A stretch of 56,700 nt of DNA from Halomonas sp. DQ26W (GTDB taxonomy: Bacteria > Pseudomonadota > Gammaproteobacteria > Pseudomonadales > Halomonadaceae). The notes beneath the pieces are model-generated. The model made no database searches. It was not told the origin of the DNA and worked only from the letters and a program-made list of their open reading frames with translations. This document shows positions 19,655 to 29,266 of the stretch, in pieces. How positions within the stretch are numbered: the stretch's first letter is position 1; each line of letters begins with the position of its first letter. The position numbers and the translations under genes are program-made. The stretch is taken from positions 1 to 56,700 of the forward strand of contig NZ_QPKI01000028.1 of the NCBI RefSeq assembly GCF_003339685.1. Reading direction: 5' to 3'.

Positions 19655-21888
19655 GCGGGGTTGCCAGTGCCGGCGACCTCGCCTACGGCGTGGCCTCCGC
19701 CAAGGCGCCTGACGGCGCCAGTCGCGATGGGAACCAGCGCTCCAACAATGATTCTTTCTACCGACGGTGCCACGCCGCTGTCGGAGTAGCTTCAGCTCAC
19801 GACTGGAGGCCGCAGGCCTCCCGGCGGGGTTGCCAACGTGCGCGGCCATCACCGGCGTTTCAGCCTCCGCCGAGGCGCCTGGCGGCGCCAGTCGCGATGG
19901 AAACCAGCGCTCCAACAATGATTCTTTCTACCGACGGTGCCACGCCGCTGTCGGAGTAGCTTCAGCTCACGACTGGAGGCCGCAGGACTCCCGGCGGGGT
20001 TGCCAACGTTCGCGGCCATCACCGGCGTTTCAGCCTCCGCCGAGGCGCCTGGCGGCGCCAGTCGCGATGCGGAGCAGCGCTCCAACAATGATTCTTTCTA
20101 CCGACGGTGCCACGCCGCTGCCGGAGTAGCTTCAGCTCACGACTGGAGGCCACAGGCCTCCCGGCGGGGTTGCCATGGTCGCGGTTATTGCCAGCGTCGG
20201 CAGCCTCCGCCGGGGCGCCTGACGGCGCCAGTCGCGATGGAAACCAGCGCTCCAACAATGATTCTTTCTACCGACGGTGCCACGCCGCTGTCGGAGTAGC
20301 TTCAGCTCACGACTGGAGGCCGCAGGACTCCCGGCGGGGTTGCCAGTGCCAGCGACCATCGCCTACGCCGTGGCCTCCGCCAAGGCGCCTGGCGGCGCCA
20401 GTCGCGATGCGGAGCAGCGCTCCAACAATGATTCTTTCTACCGACGGTGCCACGCCGCTGTCGGAGTAGCTTCAGCTCACGACTGAAGGCCGCAGGACTC
20501 CCGGCGGGGTTGCCCGTGCCGGCGACCTCGCCTACGCCGTGGCCTCCGCCAAGGCGCCTACCGGCGCCAGTCGCGATGGGAACCAGCGCTCCAACAGCGG
20601 CTTTCTCCACCAACGTTGCCACGCCGCTGTCGGAGTAGCTTCAGCTTACGACTGGAGGCCGCAGGCCTCCCGGCGGTGTTGCCAGTGCCGGCGACCATCG
20701 CCTACGCCGTGGCCTCCGCCGAGGCGCCAGTCGCGATGGAAACCAGCGCTCCAACAGCGGCTTTCTCCACCAACGTTGCCACGCCGCTGTCGGAGTAGCT
20801 TCAGCTCACGACTGGAGGCCGCAGGACTCCCGGCGGGGTTGCCAGTGCCGGCGCCCATCGCCTACGCCGTGGCCTCCGCCGAGGCGCCTGGCGGCGCCAG
20901 TCGCGATGGAAACCAGCGCTCCAACAGCGGCTTTCTCCACCAACGTTGCCACGCCGCTGTCGAAGTAGCTTCAGCTCACGACTGGAGGCCACAGGCCTCC
21001 CGGCGGTGTTGCCAGTGCCGGCGACCTCGCCTACGCCGTGGCCTCCGCCAAGGCGCCTATCGGCGCCAGTCGCGATGGAAACCAGCGCTCCAACAGCGGC
21101 TTTCTCCACCAACGTTGCCACGCCGCTGTCGGAGTAGCTTCAGCTCACGACTGGAGGCCGCAGGCCTCCCGGCGGTGTTGCCAGTGCCGGCGACCATCGC
21201 CTACGCCGTGGCCTCCGCCAAGGCGCCTGACGGCGCCAGTCGCGATGGAAACCAGCGCTCCAACAGCGGCTTTCTCCACCAACGTTGCCACGCCGCTGTC
21301 GGAGTAGCTTCAGCTCACGACTGGAGGCCACAGGCCTCCCGGCGGGGTTGCCAGTGCCGGCGACCTCGCCTACGCCGTGGCCTCCGCCAAGGCGCCTGAC
21401 GGCGCCAGTCGCGATGGAAACCATCGCTCCAACAGCGGCTTTCTCCACCAACGTTGCCACGCCGCTGTCGGAGTAGCTTCAGCTCACGACTGGAGGCCGC
21501 AGGCCTCCCTGCGGTGTTGCCGGTGCCGGCGACCATCGCCTACGCCGTGGCCTACGCCGTGGCCTCCGCCAAGGCGCCTGACGGCGCCAGTCGCGATGGA
21601 AACCAGCGCTCCAACAGCGGCTTTCTCCACCAACGTTGCCACGCCGCTGTCGGAGTAGCTTCAGCTCACGACTGGAGGCCGCAGGCCTCCCGGCGGTGTT
21701 GCCAGTGCCGGCGACCATCGCCAACGCCGTGGCCTCCGCCAAGGCGCCTATCGGCGCCTGGCGGCGCCAGTCGCGATGCGGAGTCGGGGCGCACCGAGCG
21801 CTCCAACAAGGAGCGCCTGCGTCGCTATCGCCGAGGCGTCCTTCCACAATGCAGTCTGTGCAGAGCAGATTCACGCCAAAGTGTGAAG
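19655..21888 (+). repeat. Tandem array of about 13 REPIN-like elements, ~170-bp period
   Basis: The boundary motif AGCGCTCCAA recurs at 19736, 19906, 20076, 20246, 20416, 20585, 20745, 20915, 21084, 21254, 21423 (variant), 21605 and 21797, giving a period of 169-170 with steps of 160, 182 and 192. Each unit holds two inverted REP-like arms: GGAGTAGCTTCAGCTCACGA with hairpin GGAGGCC-GCA-GGCCTCC, and the reverse of GTTGGAGCGCTGGTTTCCAT with hairpin GGCGCCTGACGGCGCC. Between arms a ~40-bp cassette varies (three types). Linkers are of two kinds: AATGATTCTTTCTACCGACG after the first five boundaries, AGCGGCTTTCTCCACCAACG after the later ones. The right end carries the element terminus TTCACGCCAAAGTGTGAA (21870-21887). 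The left end is truncated in the ISL3 remnant. No gene is credible inside. Confidence 0.95.
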
Positions 21889-21892
21889 AACC

Positions 21893-21927
21893 AAAAGAAA
21901 AGGGCCTGCGATTTCTCGCAAGCCCTT
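21893..21927 (-). terminator. Terminator of tRNA-Pro
   Basis: On the minus strand, AAGGGCTTGCGA, loop GAAA, TCGCAGGCCCTT forms a stem with one mismatch, followed by TTTTCTTTTGG. It lies just downstream of the tRNA and 5 bases from the terminus of the repeat array. Confidence 0.85.
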
Positions 21928-21936
21928 GATATTCTC

Positions 21937-22013
21937 TGGTCGGAGTAGCAGGATTCGAACCTACGACCTCTGCCTCCCGAAGGCAGCGCTCTACCAAGCT
22001 GAGCTATACTCCG
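21937..22013 (-). tRNA. tRNA-Pro (anticodon CGG)
   Basis: A 77-nt cloverleaf on the minus strand. The acceptor stem CGGAGTA pairs with TACTCCG, discriminator A and encoded CCA follow. The D arm is GCTC...GAGC, the anticodon stem CTGCC/GGCAG encloses loop TTCGGGA (anticodon CGG), and the T arm contains GTTCGAATC. The C1-G72 pair with A73 fits proline identity. Its own promoter and terminator make it a single-gene transcription unit. Confidence 0.96.
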
Positions 22014-22068
22014 ATTTTTGCCAGTTTTCACTGTACCGTCAGGCGACTGGGGGCCTGACGAGATCGGC

Positions 22069-22096
22069 ATTATACGCAATTGCCTTGGGCTTGCAA
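22069..22096 (-). promoter_or_regulatory. Promoter of tRNA-Pro
   Basis: Minus-strand TTGCAA (-35) and a perfect TATAAT (-10) are separated by 16 bases, about 55 bases upstream of the tRNA. The -35 lies inside the palindrome GGGCTTGCAAGCCC, which may also act as the transcription end of ispB. Confidence 0.75.
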
Positions 22097-22115
22097 GCCC
22101 TCAGGCGGCGCTGCC

Positions 22116-23123
22116 TCAGGCCTCTCGGTCCACCGCCATGCGGGCCAGCTCCGCCATGCTGTCGCGATAGCGGCTGGCAGGCAGGAGCTCCAGCTGTTCC
22201 AGGGCCTTGGCGACCATTTCCTCGGCGCAGGCGCGGGTATAGTCCAGCGCTCCGGTGTCGCGCACGATGGCCAGCACTTCGTCCAGGTGGTCGAGGCCGC
22301 CCTGACGAATGGCCTGACGAATCGTCCTGGCCTGTTCTGGGGTGCCGGCGGCCATGGCCTGAATCAGTGGCAGAGTCGGCTTACCTTCGGCCAGGTCGTC
22401 ACCTACGTTCTTGCCCATGGCAGTGACGTCGCCCTGATAGTCGAGCAGGTCGTCGATCAGTTGGAAGGCGAGCCCGAGGTAGCGGCCATAGTGCTGTAGC
22501 GCCATTTCTTGCTGCGGGGGCGCCTCGGCGAGAATTGCGCCGCTGTGCGATGCTGCCTCGAACAGCATGGCGGTCTTGCCGAGGATAGTCTCGAAGTAGG
22601 TGGCCTCGTCGATGTCGGGGTTGCCCACATTGGTGAGTTGCTGCACCTCGCCCTCGGCGATGACGCAGGTAGCCCCCGACAGCACGTCCATGATCCGCAG
22701 CGAGCCGATCTCAACCATCATCTGGAAGGAACGACTGTAGAGATAGTCGCCGACCAGCACCGAGGGTGCGTTGCCCCAGGCATTGTTGGCGGTGGCGCGG
22801 CCGCGTCGCAGGTGTGAGTCATCCACCACGTCGTCATGCAGCAGCGTCGAGGTGTGCATGAACTCGATCAGCGTGGCAAGCGAGATGTGCTTGTCGCCCT
22901 GGTAGCCCAGCGAGCGAGCGGCCAGCAATACCAGCAGCGGGCGCAGGCGCTTGCCGCCGCTGGCGATGATGTACTGTCCGATGGTCACCACCAGCGGAAC
23001 GCGCGAGGCCAGCTGGGACATGATGGTACGGTTGACTGCGGCAAAATCATCGGCGACCGCGGCATGAAGCGGAGAGCCAGGGGCGGTACCGGCAGATGAA
23101 TTCGAAGTGACGTTGGCTGGCAT
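22116..23123 (-). CDS. ispB: Polyprenyl (octaprenyl) diphosphate synthase
   Basis: Trans-prenyltransferase that builds the ubiquinone side chain by adding isopentenyl diphosphates; about 335 residues. The first aspartate-rich motif is [15 protein letters not shown] and the second is [21 protein letters not shown] is the conserved N-terminal substrate motif. Chain length cannot be fixed from sequence alone; octaprenyl or nonaprenyl is expected. Start at ATG 23123; a TTG at 23156 would add 11 residues. It is divergent from rplU, as in E. coli and Pseudomonas. Confidence 0.93.
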   Translation of the reverse strand: MPANVTSNSSAGTAPGSPLHAAVADDFAAVNRTIMSQLASRVPLVVTIGQYIIASGGKRLRPLLVLLAARSLGYQGDKHISLATLIEFMHTSTLLHDDVVDDSHLRRGRATANNAWGNAPSVLVGDYLYSRSFQMMVEIGSLRIMDVLSGATCVIAEGEVQQLTNVGNPDIDEATYFETILGKTAMLFEAASHSGAILAEAPPQQEMALQHYGRYLGLAFQLIDDLLDYQGDVTAMGKNVGDDLAEGKPTLPLIQAMAAGTPEQARTIRQAIRQGGLDHLDEVLAIVRDTGALDYTRACAEEMVAKALEQLELLPASRYRDSMAELARMAVDREA

Positions 23124-23272
23124 GGATTCGTTGTCATCAAGCAGTGGGGCCGGCAAGTCGAAGGCATTGCCCGTGGCCTTGGGTTGCGGGTCATGCTATG
23201 GGGACCCCCGATGGGCGTCAAGCGGCGTCACGCCTGCACATGATGGCGTTCGGCAAGCAGTCAAGATGTGGC

Positions 23273-23301
23273 TTGAACGGCCAGGTGGGTGTCGTTATAA
23301 T
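23273..23301 (+). promoter_or_regulatory. Sigma-70 promoter of rplU-rpmA
   Basis: TTGAAC (-35), 17-base spacer and a perfect TATAAT (-10), ending 107 bases upstream of the rplU start. Confidence 0.8.
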
Positions 23302-23407
23302 ACGCGGCCCACTCATCACGCTCCCTGTCAGATGGCTGCCAAAAGGGGCGCCACTCGAAGCAGGCCGACGAAGAGCCAACCCCGATGAGTTCTGGAGAGA
23401 CACGCAC

Positions 23408-23719
23408 ATGTACGCAGTAATCAAGAGCGGTGGCAAGCAGTACCGCGTTCAGGAAGGCCAGACTCTCAAGCTCGAGAAGCTGGAAGTGCCGACCGGCGAA
23501 ACCATCGAGTTCGACCAGGTCCTCCTGGTAGCCGATGGTGATGACGTCACCATTGGTGCACCGCTGGTTGACGGTGCCAAGGTGGCTGCCGAGATCGTTT
23601 CCCACGGCCGTGGCGAAAAGATCCGCATCATCAAGTTCCGTCGCCGGAAGCACAGCATGAAGCGTCAGGGCCACCGTCAGTGGTTCACTGAAGTCAAGAT
23701 CACCGGGATCTCCGCGTAA
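23408..23719 (+). CDS. rplU: 50S ribosomal protein L21
   Basis: A 103-residue 23S rRNA-binding protein of the large subunit. The N-terminus [18 protein letters not shown] and the C-terminal block [14 protein letters not shown] are characteristic. The GGAGAG site upstream fixes the start; a long in-frame extension upstream is not real. First gene of the rplU-rpmA-obgE group, following a strong sigma-70 promoter. Confidence 0.98.
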   Translation: MYAVIKSGGKQYRVQEGQTLKLEKLEVPTGETIEFDQVLLVADGDDVTIGAPLVDGAKVAAEIVSHGRGEKIRIIKFRRRKHSMKRQGHRQWFTEVKITGISA

Positions 23720-23752
23720 GCGGCAACCCCCTGAACGAGCGAGGACTTTGCA

Positions 23753-24010
23753 ATGGCTCATAAGAAGGCAGCCGGCTCTACCCGTAACGGCCGCGATTCA
23801 GAATCCAAACGCCTTGGCGTCAAGTTGTTCGGTGGCCAGGTCGTAACCGCCGGTAACATCATCGTCCGTCAGCGTGGCACCAAGTTCCACGCAGGCACCG
23901 GTGTCGGCCTCGGCCGTGACCATACCCTGTTCGCCCTGAGCGACGGCGTGGTCAAGTTCGAGACCAAGGGTCCGAAAAGCCGCAAGTTCGTTAGCGTCGT
24001 CTCTGCCTGA
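23753..24010 (+). CDS. rpmA: 50S ribosomal protein L27
   Basis: An 85-residue large-subunit protein whose N-terminus reaches the peptidyl transferase centre. [20 protein letters not shown] and [17 protein letters not shown] are the family hallmarks. It lies 33 bases after rplU and is followed by a hairpin terminator before obgE. Confidence 0.98.
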   Translation: MAHKKAAGSTRNGRDSESKRLGVKLFGGQVVTAGNIIVRQRGTKFHAGTGVGLGRDHTLFALSDGVVKFETKGPKSRKFVSVVSA

Positions 24011-24034
24011 GAGCGCGCGAACCGGTAGTAGGAG

Positions 24035-24060
24035 GGCCCCGCCAAGGCGGGGCCTTCTTG
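24035..24060 (+). terminator. Rho-independent terminator or attenuator between rpmA and obgE
   Basis: A perfect 9-bp GC stem GGCCCCGCC-AA-GGCGGGGCC followed by a short T-rich run (TTCTTG). The poor T tract suggests partial read-through into obgE. Confidence 0.75.
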
Positions 24061-24094
24061 TATCATGACGGTGGATGCCGTCGGGAGAGTAGCA

Positions 24095-25282
24095 ATGCAG
24101 TTCGTCGACGAAGCCTCGATCATCGTGGAGGCAGGCAGGGGGGGCAGTGGCTGCCTCAGCTTCCGCCGCGAGAAATACGTGCCCAAGGGTGGCCCAGATG
24201 GCGGTGACGGCGGGCATGCCGGTAGCGTTTACCTGGTGGGTGACGACTCCCTCAATACCCTCATCGACTTCAAGTTCCAGCGCTTCTACCAGGCCGAGAA
24301 CGGCCAGCCCGGCCAGGGGCGTCAGATGAGCGGGCGCGCCGGAGACGACCTGGTGGTCAAGGTGCCGGTAGGTACTACGGTGATCGACGAGGATACGCTT
24401 GAAGTGATCGTCGACATCACCGAAATCGGCCAGCAGGTGCTGGTGGCCCAGGGCGGTCGTCGCGGGCTCGGCAACATCCACTTCAAGTCGTCCACCAATC
24501 GAGCCCCGCGCAAGACCACGCTGGGCACCGAGGGCGAACGGCGCAACCTGCGCCTGGAAATGAAGGTGATGGCCGACGTGGGCCTGCTGGGCATGCCCAA
24601 TGCCGGCAAGTCGACGTTGATCCGCTCGGTATCCGCGGCCAAGCCCAAGGTGGCCGACTATCCCTTTACCACCTTGGTGCCCAATCTGGGCGTGGTGAAG
24701 CTCGGCATGCACGAGCACTTCGTCATGGCCGACGTGCCGGGGCTGATCGAAGGGGCCTCCGACGGTGCCGGGTTAGGGCTGCGTTTCCTCAAGCACCTGA
24801 CCCGCACCCGGCTGCTCTTTCACGTGGTCGACATGGCGCCCTTCGACGAATCCGACCCGGTGGAGGCCGCAGAAGCGATCATTCACGAGTTGGGTCAGTT
24901 CTCGCCGGCCCTCGCCGAGTTGCCGCGCTGGCTGGTGATCAACAAGCTCGATCTGGTGCCCGCGGAAGAGCGCGAGGCGCGGGTGGCCGCCATCGTCGAG
25001 GGGCTCGCCTGGGAGGGTCCGGTGTATCGCATCTCGGCGATCAGCGGGGAGGGCACTGATGCCCTGGTACAGGCGGCACATCGCTGGCTGACAGAACGGC
25101 GTCGTCTCGAGCATGAAGATGAGGAAGCCGCGGAGCGTGAGCGCCAGATGCGCGAGCGCATGGAGGCCGAGTCCGTGGCGCGCACCGAAGCGCGCCTGGG
25201 GCGCCACCGCAAGCGCAAGGATGACGATGATGATGACTTCGATGACGATGATCATGACGTCGAGGTTGAATACGCTCCTTGA
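24095..25282 (+). CDS. obgE: GTPase Obg (CgtA)
   Basis: Ribosome-associated GTPase involved in 50S assembly and stress signalling; 395 residues. The glycine-rich Obg fold begins [19 protein letters not shown]. The G domain starts near residue 160 with the P-loop [14 protein letters not shown], switch [22 protein letters not shown] and NKLDLV. The C-terminus is a charged tail with a run of aspartates, typical of proteobacterial Obg. GGGAGAG precedes the chosen ATG; an ATG 30 bases upstream is less likely. Confidence 0.97.
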   Translation: MQFVDEASIIVEAGRGGSGCLSFRREKYVPKGGPDGGDGGHAGSVYLVGDDSLNTLIDFKFQRFYQAENGQPGQGRQMSGRAGDDLVVKVPVGTTVIDEDTLEVIVDITEIGQQVLVAQGGRRGLGNIHFKSSTNRAPRKTTLGTEGERRNLRLEMKVMADVGLLGMPNAGKSTLIRSVSAAKPKVADYPFTTLVPNLGVVKLGMHEHFVMADVPGLIEGASDGAGLGLRFLKHLTRTRLLFHVVDMAPFDESDPVEAAEAIIHELGQFSPALAELPRWLVINKLDLVPAEEREARVAAIVEGLAWEGPVYRISAISGEGTDALVQAAHRWLTERRRLEHEDEEAAERERQMRERMEAESVARTEARLGRHRKRKDDDDDDFDDDDHDVEVEYAP

Positions 25283-25336
25283 GGTAACAACTGGCTGCGC
25301 TCGCGCAGTGTCTTGAGGTTGTTAAATTTGGTTCAT

Positions 25337-25594
25337 CGCATTTTGGCGTGAACCTGCTCTGCATAGGCTGCATTGCGGAAGGGGGCTCGACGACAGCGAC
25401 GCAGGCGCTCCTTGTTGGAGCGCTGGTTCCCATCGCGACTGGCGCCGATAGGCGCCCGGCGGAGGCTGCCGCGCTGGCAATAACCGCGACCATCGGTAAC
25501 GCCGCCGGGAGTCCTTCGGCCTCCAGTCGTGATCTGAAGCTACTCCTACAGCGCGGCCATGACTCCCCTTGCCATTTCACGCCAAAGTGTGAAG
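25337..25594 (-). repeat. Single dispersed REPIN-like element with inverted ends
   Basis: The most complete single copy in the window, between obgE and proB. It is bounded by an 11-bp perfect inverted repeat, TTTGGCGTGAA (25342-25352) and TTCACGCCAAA (25576-25586). Inside are the GTTGGAGCGCTGG arm with a GGCGCC hairpin, a central cassette, and the second arm ending CTGAAGCTACTCCTACAGCG. Its outer flank (CTGCTCTGCATAGGCTGCAT) matches the right flank of the array at 21.8 kb in reverse. It fills most of the 350-base gap. Confidence 0.88.
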
Positions 25595-25629
25595 ATCTTT
25601 AAATTTCAGCCTTGTTGGAGAGTGAATAG

Positions 25630-26766
25630 GTGAGCAACGAGCGGGTACCGGGACGCGATGCGCTGCGTGGCGCTCGTCGGGTGGTGGTGAAGATCGGCAG
25701 CGCGCTGCTGACCAATGACGGGCGCGGTCTCGATGAGCCTGCTATCGGCGGCTGGGTGGACCAGATCGCCGCATTGCACCGGCAAGGCATCGAGGTGGTG
25801 CTGGTCTCCTCCGGCGCCGTGGCGGCTGGCATGGTGCGGCTGGGCTGGCAGGTGCGCCCTTCGGCGGTGCATGAGCTGCAGGCCGCCGCTGCGGTGGGCC
25901 AGAATGGCCTGACCCAGTGCTATGAGCACCACTTCGCTCGACATAGCCTGCTCACCGCCCAGGTGCTGCTGACCCACGACGACCTTTCCAACCGCAAGCG
26001 CTATCTCAATGCGCGTTCGGCATTGCGGACCCTGGTCGATCTGCGGGTGGTGCCGGTGGTGAACGAGAACGATACCGTGGTCACCGACGAGATCCGCTTC
26101 GGGGACAACGACACCCTGGGGGCGCTGGTGGCCAACCTGCTGGAAGCCGATGCCCTGGTGATCCTCACCGACCAGGAAGGGCTGTTCGATGCCGACCCGC
26201 GGTATAACGCCGATGCCCAACTGATTCATGAAGGGCGTGCCGGCGATCCGTCGCTGGCCGCCGTAGCGGGCAGCGGCGGTGCGCTGGGCCGCGGTGGCAT
26301 GGCCACCAAGGTGGAGGCGGCACGCCTGGCGGCGCGCTCCGGCGCGGTCACGGCGATTGCCAGCGGGCGCCAGCCCGACGTGCTCACCCGGCTGGTCGAG
26401 GGAGAGCGGCTCGGTACCCTGCTGTCGCCGGAAGAAGCGCCCATGGCGGCACGCAAGCGCTGGCTTGCCGGCCAGCTGCAGGTGCGCGGCAGCCTGGTCC
26501 TGGATGCTGGTGCGGTGAAAGTGCTGCGCGGCAGCGGCTCGAGCCTGCTGCCGGTTGGGGTCAAGGCGCTGTCGGGCAACTTCGTGCGCGGCGACATGGT
26601 GCTCTGTGTCGACGAACAGGGCGAGAGGGTAGCCAAGGGGCTGGTCAACTACGATGCTGCCGAGGCAAGCCGACTGCTTGGCAAGCCCAGCCATCAGATC
26701 GAAGCGATCCTGGGCTACATGGAAGCCCCGGAGCTCATTCATCGCGACAATCTGGTAGTGCTTTGA
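25630..26766 (+). CDS. proB: Glutamate 5-kinase
   Basis: Phosphorylates glutamate in the first step of proline synthesis; 378 residues. The amino-acid-kinase domain shows [46 protein letters not shown] and [17 protein letters not shown]-terminal PUA domain follows (residues about 280-378, including [13 protein letters not shown]). GTG start with GGAG upstream. Its place between obgE and rpsT is the usual gammaproteobacterial order, although a repeat element now separates it from obgE. Confidence 0.97.
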   Translation: MSNERVPGRDALRGARRVVVKIGSALLTNDGRGLDEPAIGGWVDQIAALHRQGIEVVLVSSGAVAAGMVRLGWQVRPSAVHELQAAAAVGQNGLTQCYEHHFARHSLLTAQVLLTHDDLSNRKRYLNARSALRTLVDLRVVPVVNENDTVVTDEIRFGDNDTLGALVANLLEADALVILTDQEGLFDADPRYNADAQLIHEGRAGDPSLAAVAGSGGALGRGGMATKVEAARLAARSGAVTAIASGRQPDVLTRLVEGERLGTLLSPEEAPMAARKRWLAGQLQVRGSLVLDAGAVKVLRGSGSSLLPVGVKALSGNFVRGDMVLCVDEQGERVAKGLVNYDAAEASRLLGKPSHQIEAILGYMEAPELIHRDNLVVL

Positions 26767-26972
26767 GAGTGGGGCGCGCGACGTTATCCAGCTGTGGCAA
26801 GGCAGCGGGTTGTTATGGTAGGATGCGCCATCCTCTCAGACACGGCCCGTCGACAACCATCGCGTTGCCGGATGGCCAAGCCGGCGGAAAAGCCAATTTT
26901 TCCAGTCCGGACAAAATGTTATCAATGCCGTCGGGATGCCCGGCGGCGTTAATGTATTCCAGGAGATAGTCA

Positions 26973-27239
26973 GTGGCGAACAGCAAGCAAGCCCGCAAGC
27001 GTGCCCGTCAGGCGGAAGGCCGCCGTGTTCTGAAGGCGAGTCAGCGTGCCATGGTGCGTACTTACCTCAAGCGCGTCATCAAGGCCATTCAGGGCGGTGA
27101 CCACGCCGAGGCCATGAGCCAGTTCAAGCAGGCGCAGCCGGTCATCGACCGTATCGCCGACAAGGACGTGCTCTCCAAGAAGAAGGCCGCGCGCATCAAG
27201 AGCCGCCTGAACAAGCGAATTAAGGCGCTGGCTGCGTAA
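26973..27239 (+). CDS. rpsT: 30S ribosomal protein S20
   Basis: An 88-residue basic helical protein that binds 16S rRNA early in 30S assembly. GTG start, MANSKQARKRARQAEGRR, with AGGAG 8 bases upstream. A GTG in place of ATG is compatible with translational feedback as in E. coli, where rpsT uses UUG (known, not shown here). A strong terminator follows at 27307. Confidence 0.98.
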   Translation: MANSKQARKRARQAEGRRVLKASQRAMVRTYLKRVIKAIQGGDHAEAMSQFKQAQPVIDRIADKDVLSKKKAARIKSRLNKRIKALAA

Positions 27240-27306
27240 GCCGGACGCTTTTGAGGAGTCCCGAACGCTGCTGCGCCAATGCGCTCACGTTCGAAGATAT
27301 CCCACG

Positions 27307-27332
27307 AAAAACCGGCTGAGGCCGGTTTTTTT
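27307..27332 (+). terminator. Rho-independent terminator of rpsT
   Basis: Stem ACCGGC-TGAG-GCCGGT extended by A/T pairs and followed by seven Ts. Confidence 0.93.
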
Positions 27333-27391
27333 GTGTCTGGTTTCTACCTGAGTAAGTCTTCGTTGAGTCAGCCTGCCGAGGAAGGAACAGC

Positions 27392-29026
27392 GTGACGGAT
27401 AGCGAACAGCCGCCCGAGTCAAAGCCGCTGCCGCCAGGGGATTCGCCCCCGGTGCCGGTGGCCGACGATGACCGGGCCGTGGCGCCGAAGGCCGGAGGGC
27501 TGATGCGCTCCGGCCTGGTGGTCAGCGTCATGACCATGCTGTCGCGGGTCATGGGGCTGGTGCGCGACGTGGTGGTGGCCACCCTGTTTGGTGCCGGCAG
27601 CGGTGCCGATGCCTTCTTCGTCGCTTTCAAGATCCCCAACTTCATGCGCCGGCTGTTTGCCGAGGGTGCCTTCAACCAGGCTTTCGTGCCGGTGCTTTCG
27701 GAGTACGCCACCCGCGGCAGCAAGCGCGAGGTGCGCGAACTGCTCAACGCGGTGGCGGGCAGTCTCACGGCGGTGCTGGCGTTGATCACGGCGCTGGCCA
27801 TGCTGGCGTCGCCCTGGCTGGTGTGGCTCTTCGCCCCCGGTTTCGGCCGCGACCCGGCCAAGATGGCGCTGACCGCCGACATGCTGCGGCTGACCTTTCC
27901 CTACCTGTTGCTGGTCTCGCTGACGGCCTTCGCCGGCAGCGTACTCAATACCTGGAACCGTTTCGCGGTGCCGGCCTTCACCCCGGTACTGCTGAACCTG
28001 TCGTTGATCGGTGCGGCGCTGCTGCTGACGCCGCTGATGGAAGAGCCTGCCATGGCGCTGGCCTGGGGCGTGCTGATCGCGGGGTTCGCCCAGTTGGCCT
28101 TCCAGGTACCCTTCCTGGTTCGCCTGGGGCTGATGCCCACCCCCTGGCCCAACTTCGCCCACAGCGGCGTGAAGCGCATCCTGGTGCTGATGGTGCCGGC
28201 GCTGTTCGGCGTCTCGGTCTCGCAGATCAATCTGCTGCTCGATACCGTGCTGGCTTCGCTGCTGGAGCCGGGCAGCGTCTCCTGGCTCTACTACTCCGAC
28301 CGGCTGGTGGAGCTGCCCCTGGGCGTGTTCGGTATCGCCATCGGCACGGTGATCCTGCCGGCACTCTCCAAGCGCCATGCGGCCCAGTCCGGGGAGCATT
28401 TCGCCGCCATGCTCGACTGGGCAGTGCGGACCGTACTGCTGCTGGGCCTGCCGGCGGCCCTGGCCCTGGCGGTGCTGGCAGAGCCGCTGCTGATCTCGCT
28501 GTTCCACTATGGCGCCATGACCGAGCACGACATCACCATGGCGGCCATGAGCCTGCGTGCCTACGCCTTCGGGCTTATCGCCTTCATGCTGATCAAGGTG
28601 CTGGCGCCGGGGTTCTTCGCGCGCCAGAACACCAAGACCCCGGTGAAGATCGGTATCATCGCCATGGCAGCCAACATGGTCTTCAATCTGATCCTCGTCT
28701 GGCCGCTGGCCCACGCCGGACTGGCCCTGGCCACGGCGCTCTCGGCCTTCCTCAATGCCGGCCTGCTGGGCTGGCTGCTGTGGAAGGATCGGGTGCTGGT
28801 GTTCCAGCCCGGCTGGGGGCGTTTCGGGTTGCAGCTGCTGGGCGGCTGCACGGTCATGGGGCTGGGCCTGGCGTGGCTCTCTCCCGACTGGCAGCAGTGG
28901 CTCGGCTGGGACGTCTGGACCAGGGTGCAGTGGCTGGCGCTGCTGGTGGTGGCCGGTGCAGTCGTCTATTTCGCCTGGCTGATGGCCTTCGGGGTGCGGC
29001 TGCGCCACTTTCGTATGAAAGGGTGA
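27392..29026 (+). CDS. murJ: Lipid II flippase MurJ (MviN)
   Basis: Polytopic inner-membrane protein (MOP superfamily) that flips lipid II for peptidoglycan synthesis; 544 residues with about 14 hydrophobic segments. Family motifs include MTMLSRVMGLVRDVVVATLF, FFVAFKIPNFMRRLFAEGAF and NQAFVPVLSEY. GTG start with GAGGAAGG upstream. An unusually polar, Pro-rich N-terminal extension of about 45 residues precedes the first motif. The rpsT-murJ-ribF order is conserved in pseudomonads. Confidence 0.96.
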   Translation: MTDSEQPPESKPLPPGDSPPVPVADDDRAVAPKAGGLMRSGLVVSVMTMLSRVMGLVRDVVVATLFGAGSGADAFFVAFKIPNFMRRLFAEGAFNQAFVPVLSEYATRGSKREVRELLNAVAGSLTAVLALITALAMLASPWLVWLFAPGFGRDPAKMALTADMLRLTFPYLLLVSLTAFAGSVLNTWNRFAVPAFTPVLLNLSLIGAALLLTPLMEEPAMALAWGVLIAGFAQLAFQVPFLVRLGLMPTPWPNFAHSGVKRILVLMVPALFGVSVSQINLLLDTVLASLLEPGSVSWLYYSDRLVELPLGVFGIAIGTVILPALSKRHAAQSGEHFAAMLDWAVRTVLLLGLPAALALAVLAEPLLISLFHYGAMTEHDITMAAMSLRAYAFGLIAFMLIKVLAPGFFARQNTKTPVKIGIIAMAANMVFNLILVWPLAHAGLALATALSAFLNAGLLGWLLWKDRVLVFQPGWGRFGLQLLGGCTVMGLGLAWLSPDWQQWLGWDVWTRVQWLALLVVAGAVVYFAWLMAFGVRLRHFRMKG

Positions 29027-29048
29027 GTGACGATACGCTGAGTGCCCC

Positions 29049-29165
29049 GAGGGGCGCCGGGGGCAGGTCGGCGCAAGAGGTCATTTGCCATGGATGGCAA
29101 ATGTAGCGTCCAGGGAAGGATTTACAGCGCCTCTGCGACGGCCTGCCTCCGGATCAGCCCCGGTC
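29049..29165 (+). repeat. Second dispersed repeat family, short copy
   Basis: It shares GAGGGGCGCCGGGG, GTAGCG(T/C)CCAGGGAAGG, TTTACAGCGCCT and CAGCCCCGGTC with the element at 34194. Its centre is the small palindrome TTTGCCATGGATGGCAAA, which can form a cruciform. It sits between murJ and ribF and is non-coding. Confidence 0.8.
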
Positions 29166-29193
29166 GTTCGGTGTCTCGAACATAGGCGAACGG

Positions 29194-29222
29194 CTGTCAA
29201 GGGGGGCTGGGTTCGCTATAAT
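29194..29222 (+). promoter_or_regulatory. Putative promoter of ribF
   Basis: A perfect TATAAT (29217) with a weak CTGTCA -35 at 17 bases, just downstream of the repeat and 45 bases upstream of ribF. Confidence 0.5.
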
Positions 29223-29266
29223 CGACCTCTTTACACGTTTCAACCAAAAGGTTTAGTGACGACTAA

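Noticed and set aside
20539..21399. Long open frames (up to 286 codons) running through the repeat array on both strands
   Set aside because: The ~170-bp period is not a multiple of three, so units are read in shifting frames; the frames are open only because GC-rich repeats lack stops, and no conserved protein motif or ribosome-binding site is seen.
19655..21888. CRISPR array
   Set aside because: Repeats are ~170 bp with nearly identical content throughout, there are no unique short spacers and no cas genes.
19299..22013. Genomic island or prophage integrated at tRNA-Pro
   Set aside because: There is no integrase, no direct repeat of the tRNA 3' end and no cargo gene; only repeats and one IS fragment are present.
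27419..29008. 529-codon antisense open frame within murJ
   Set aside because: Shadow of GC-rich codon bias; composition is Gln/His/Arg-rich without domains, and murJ is clearly the coding strand.
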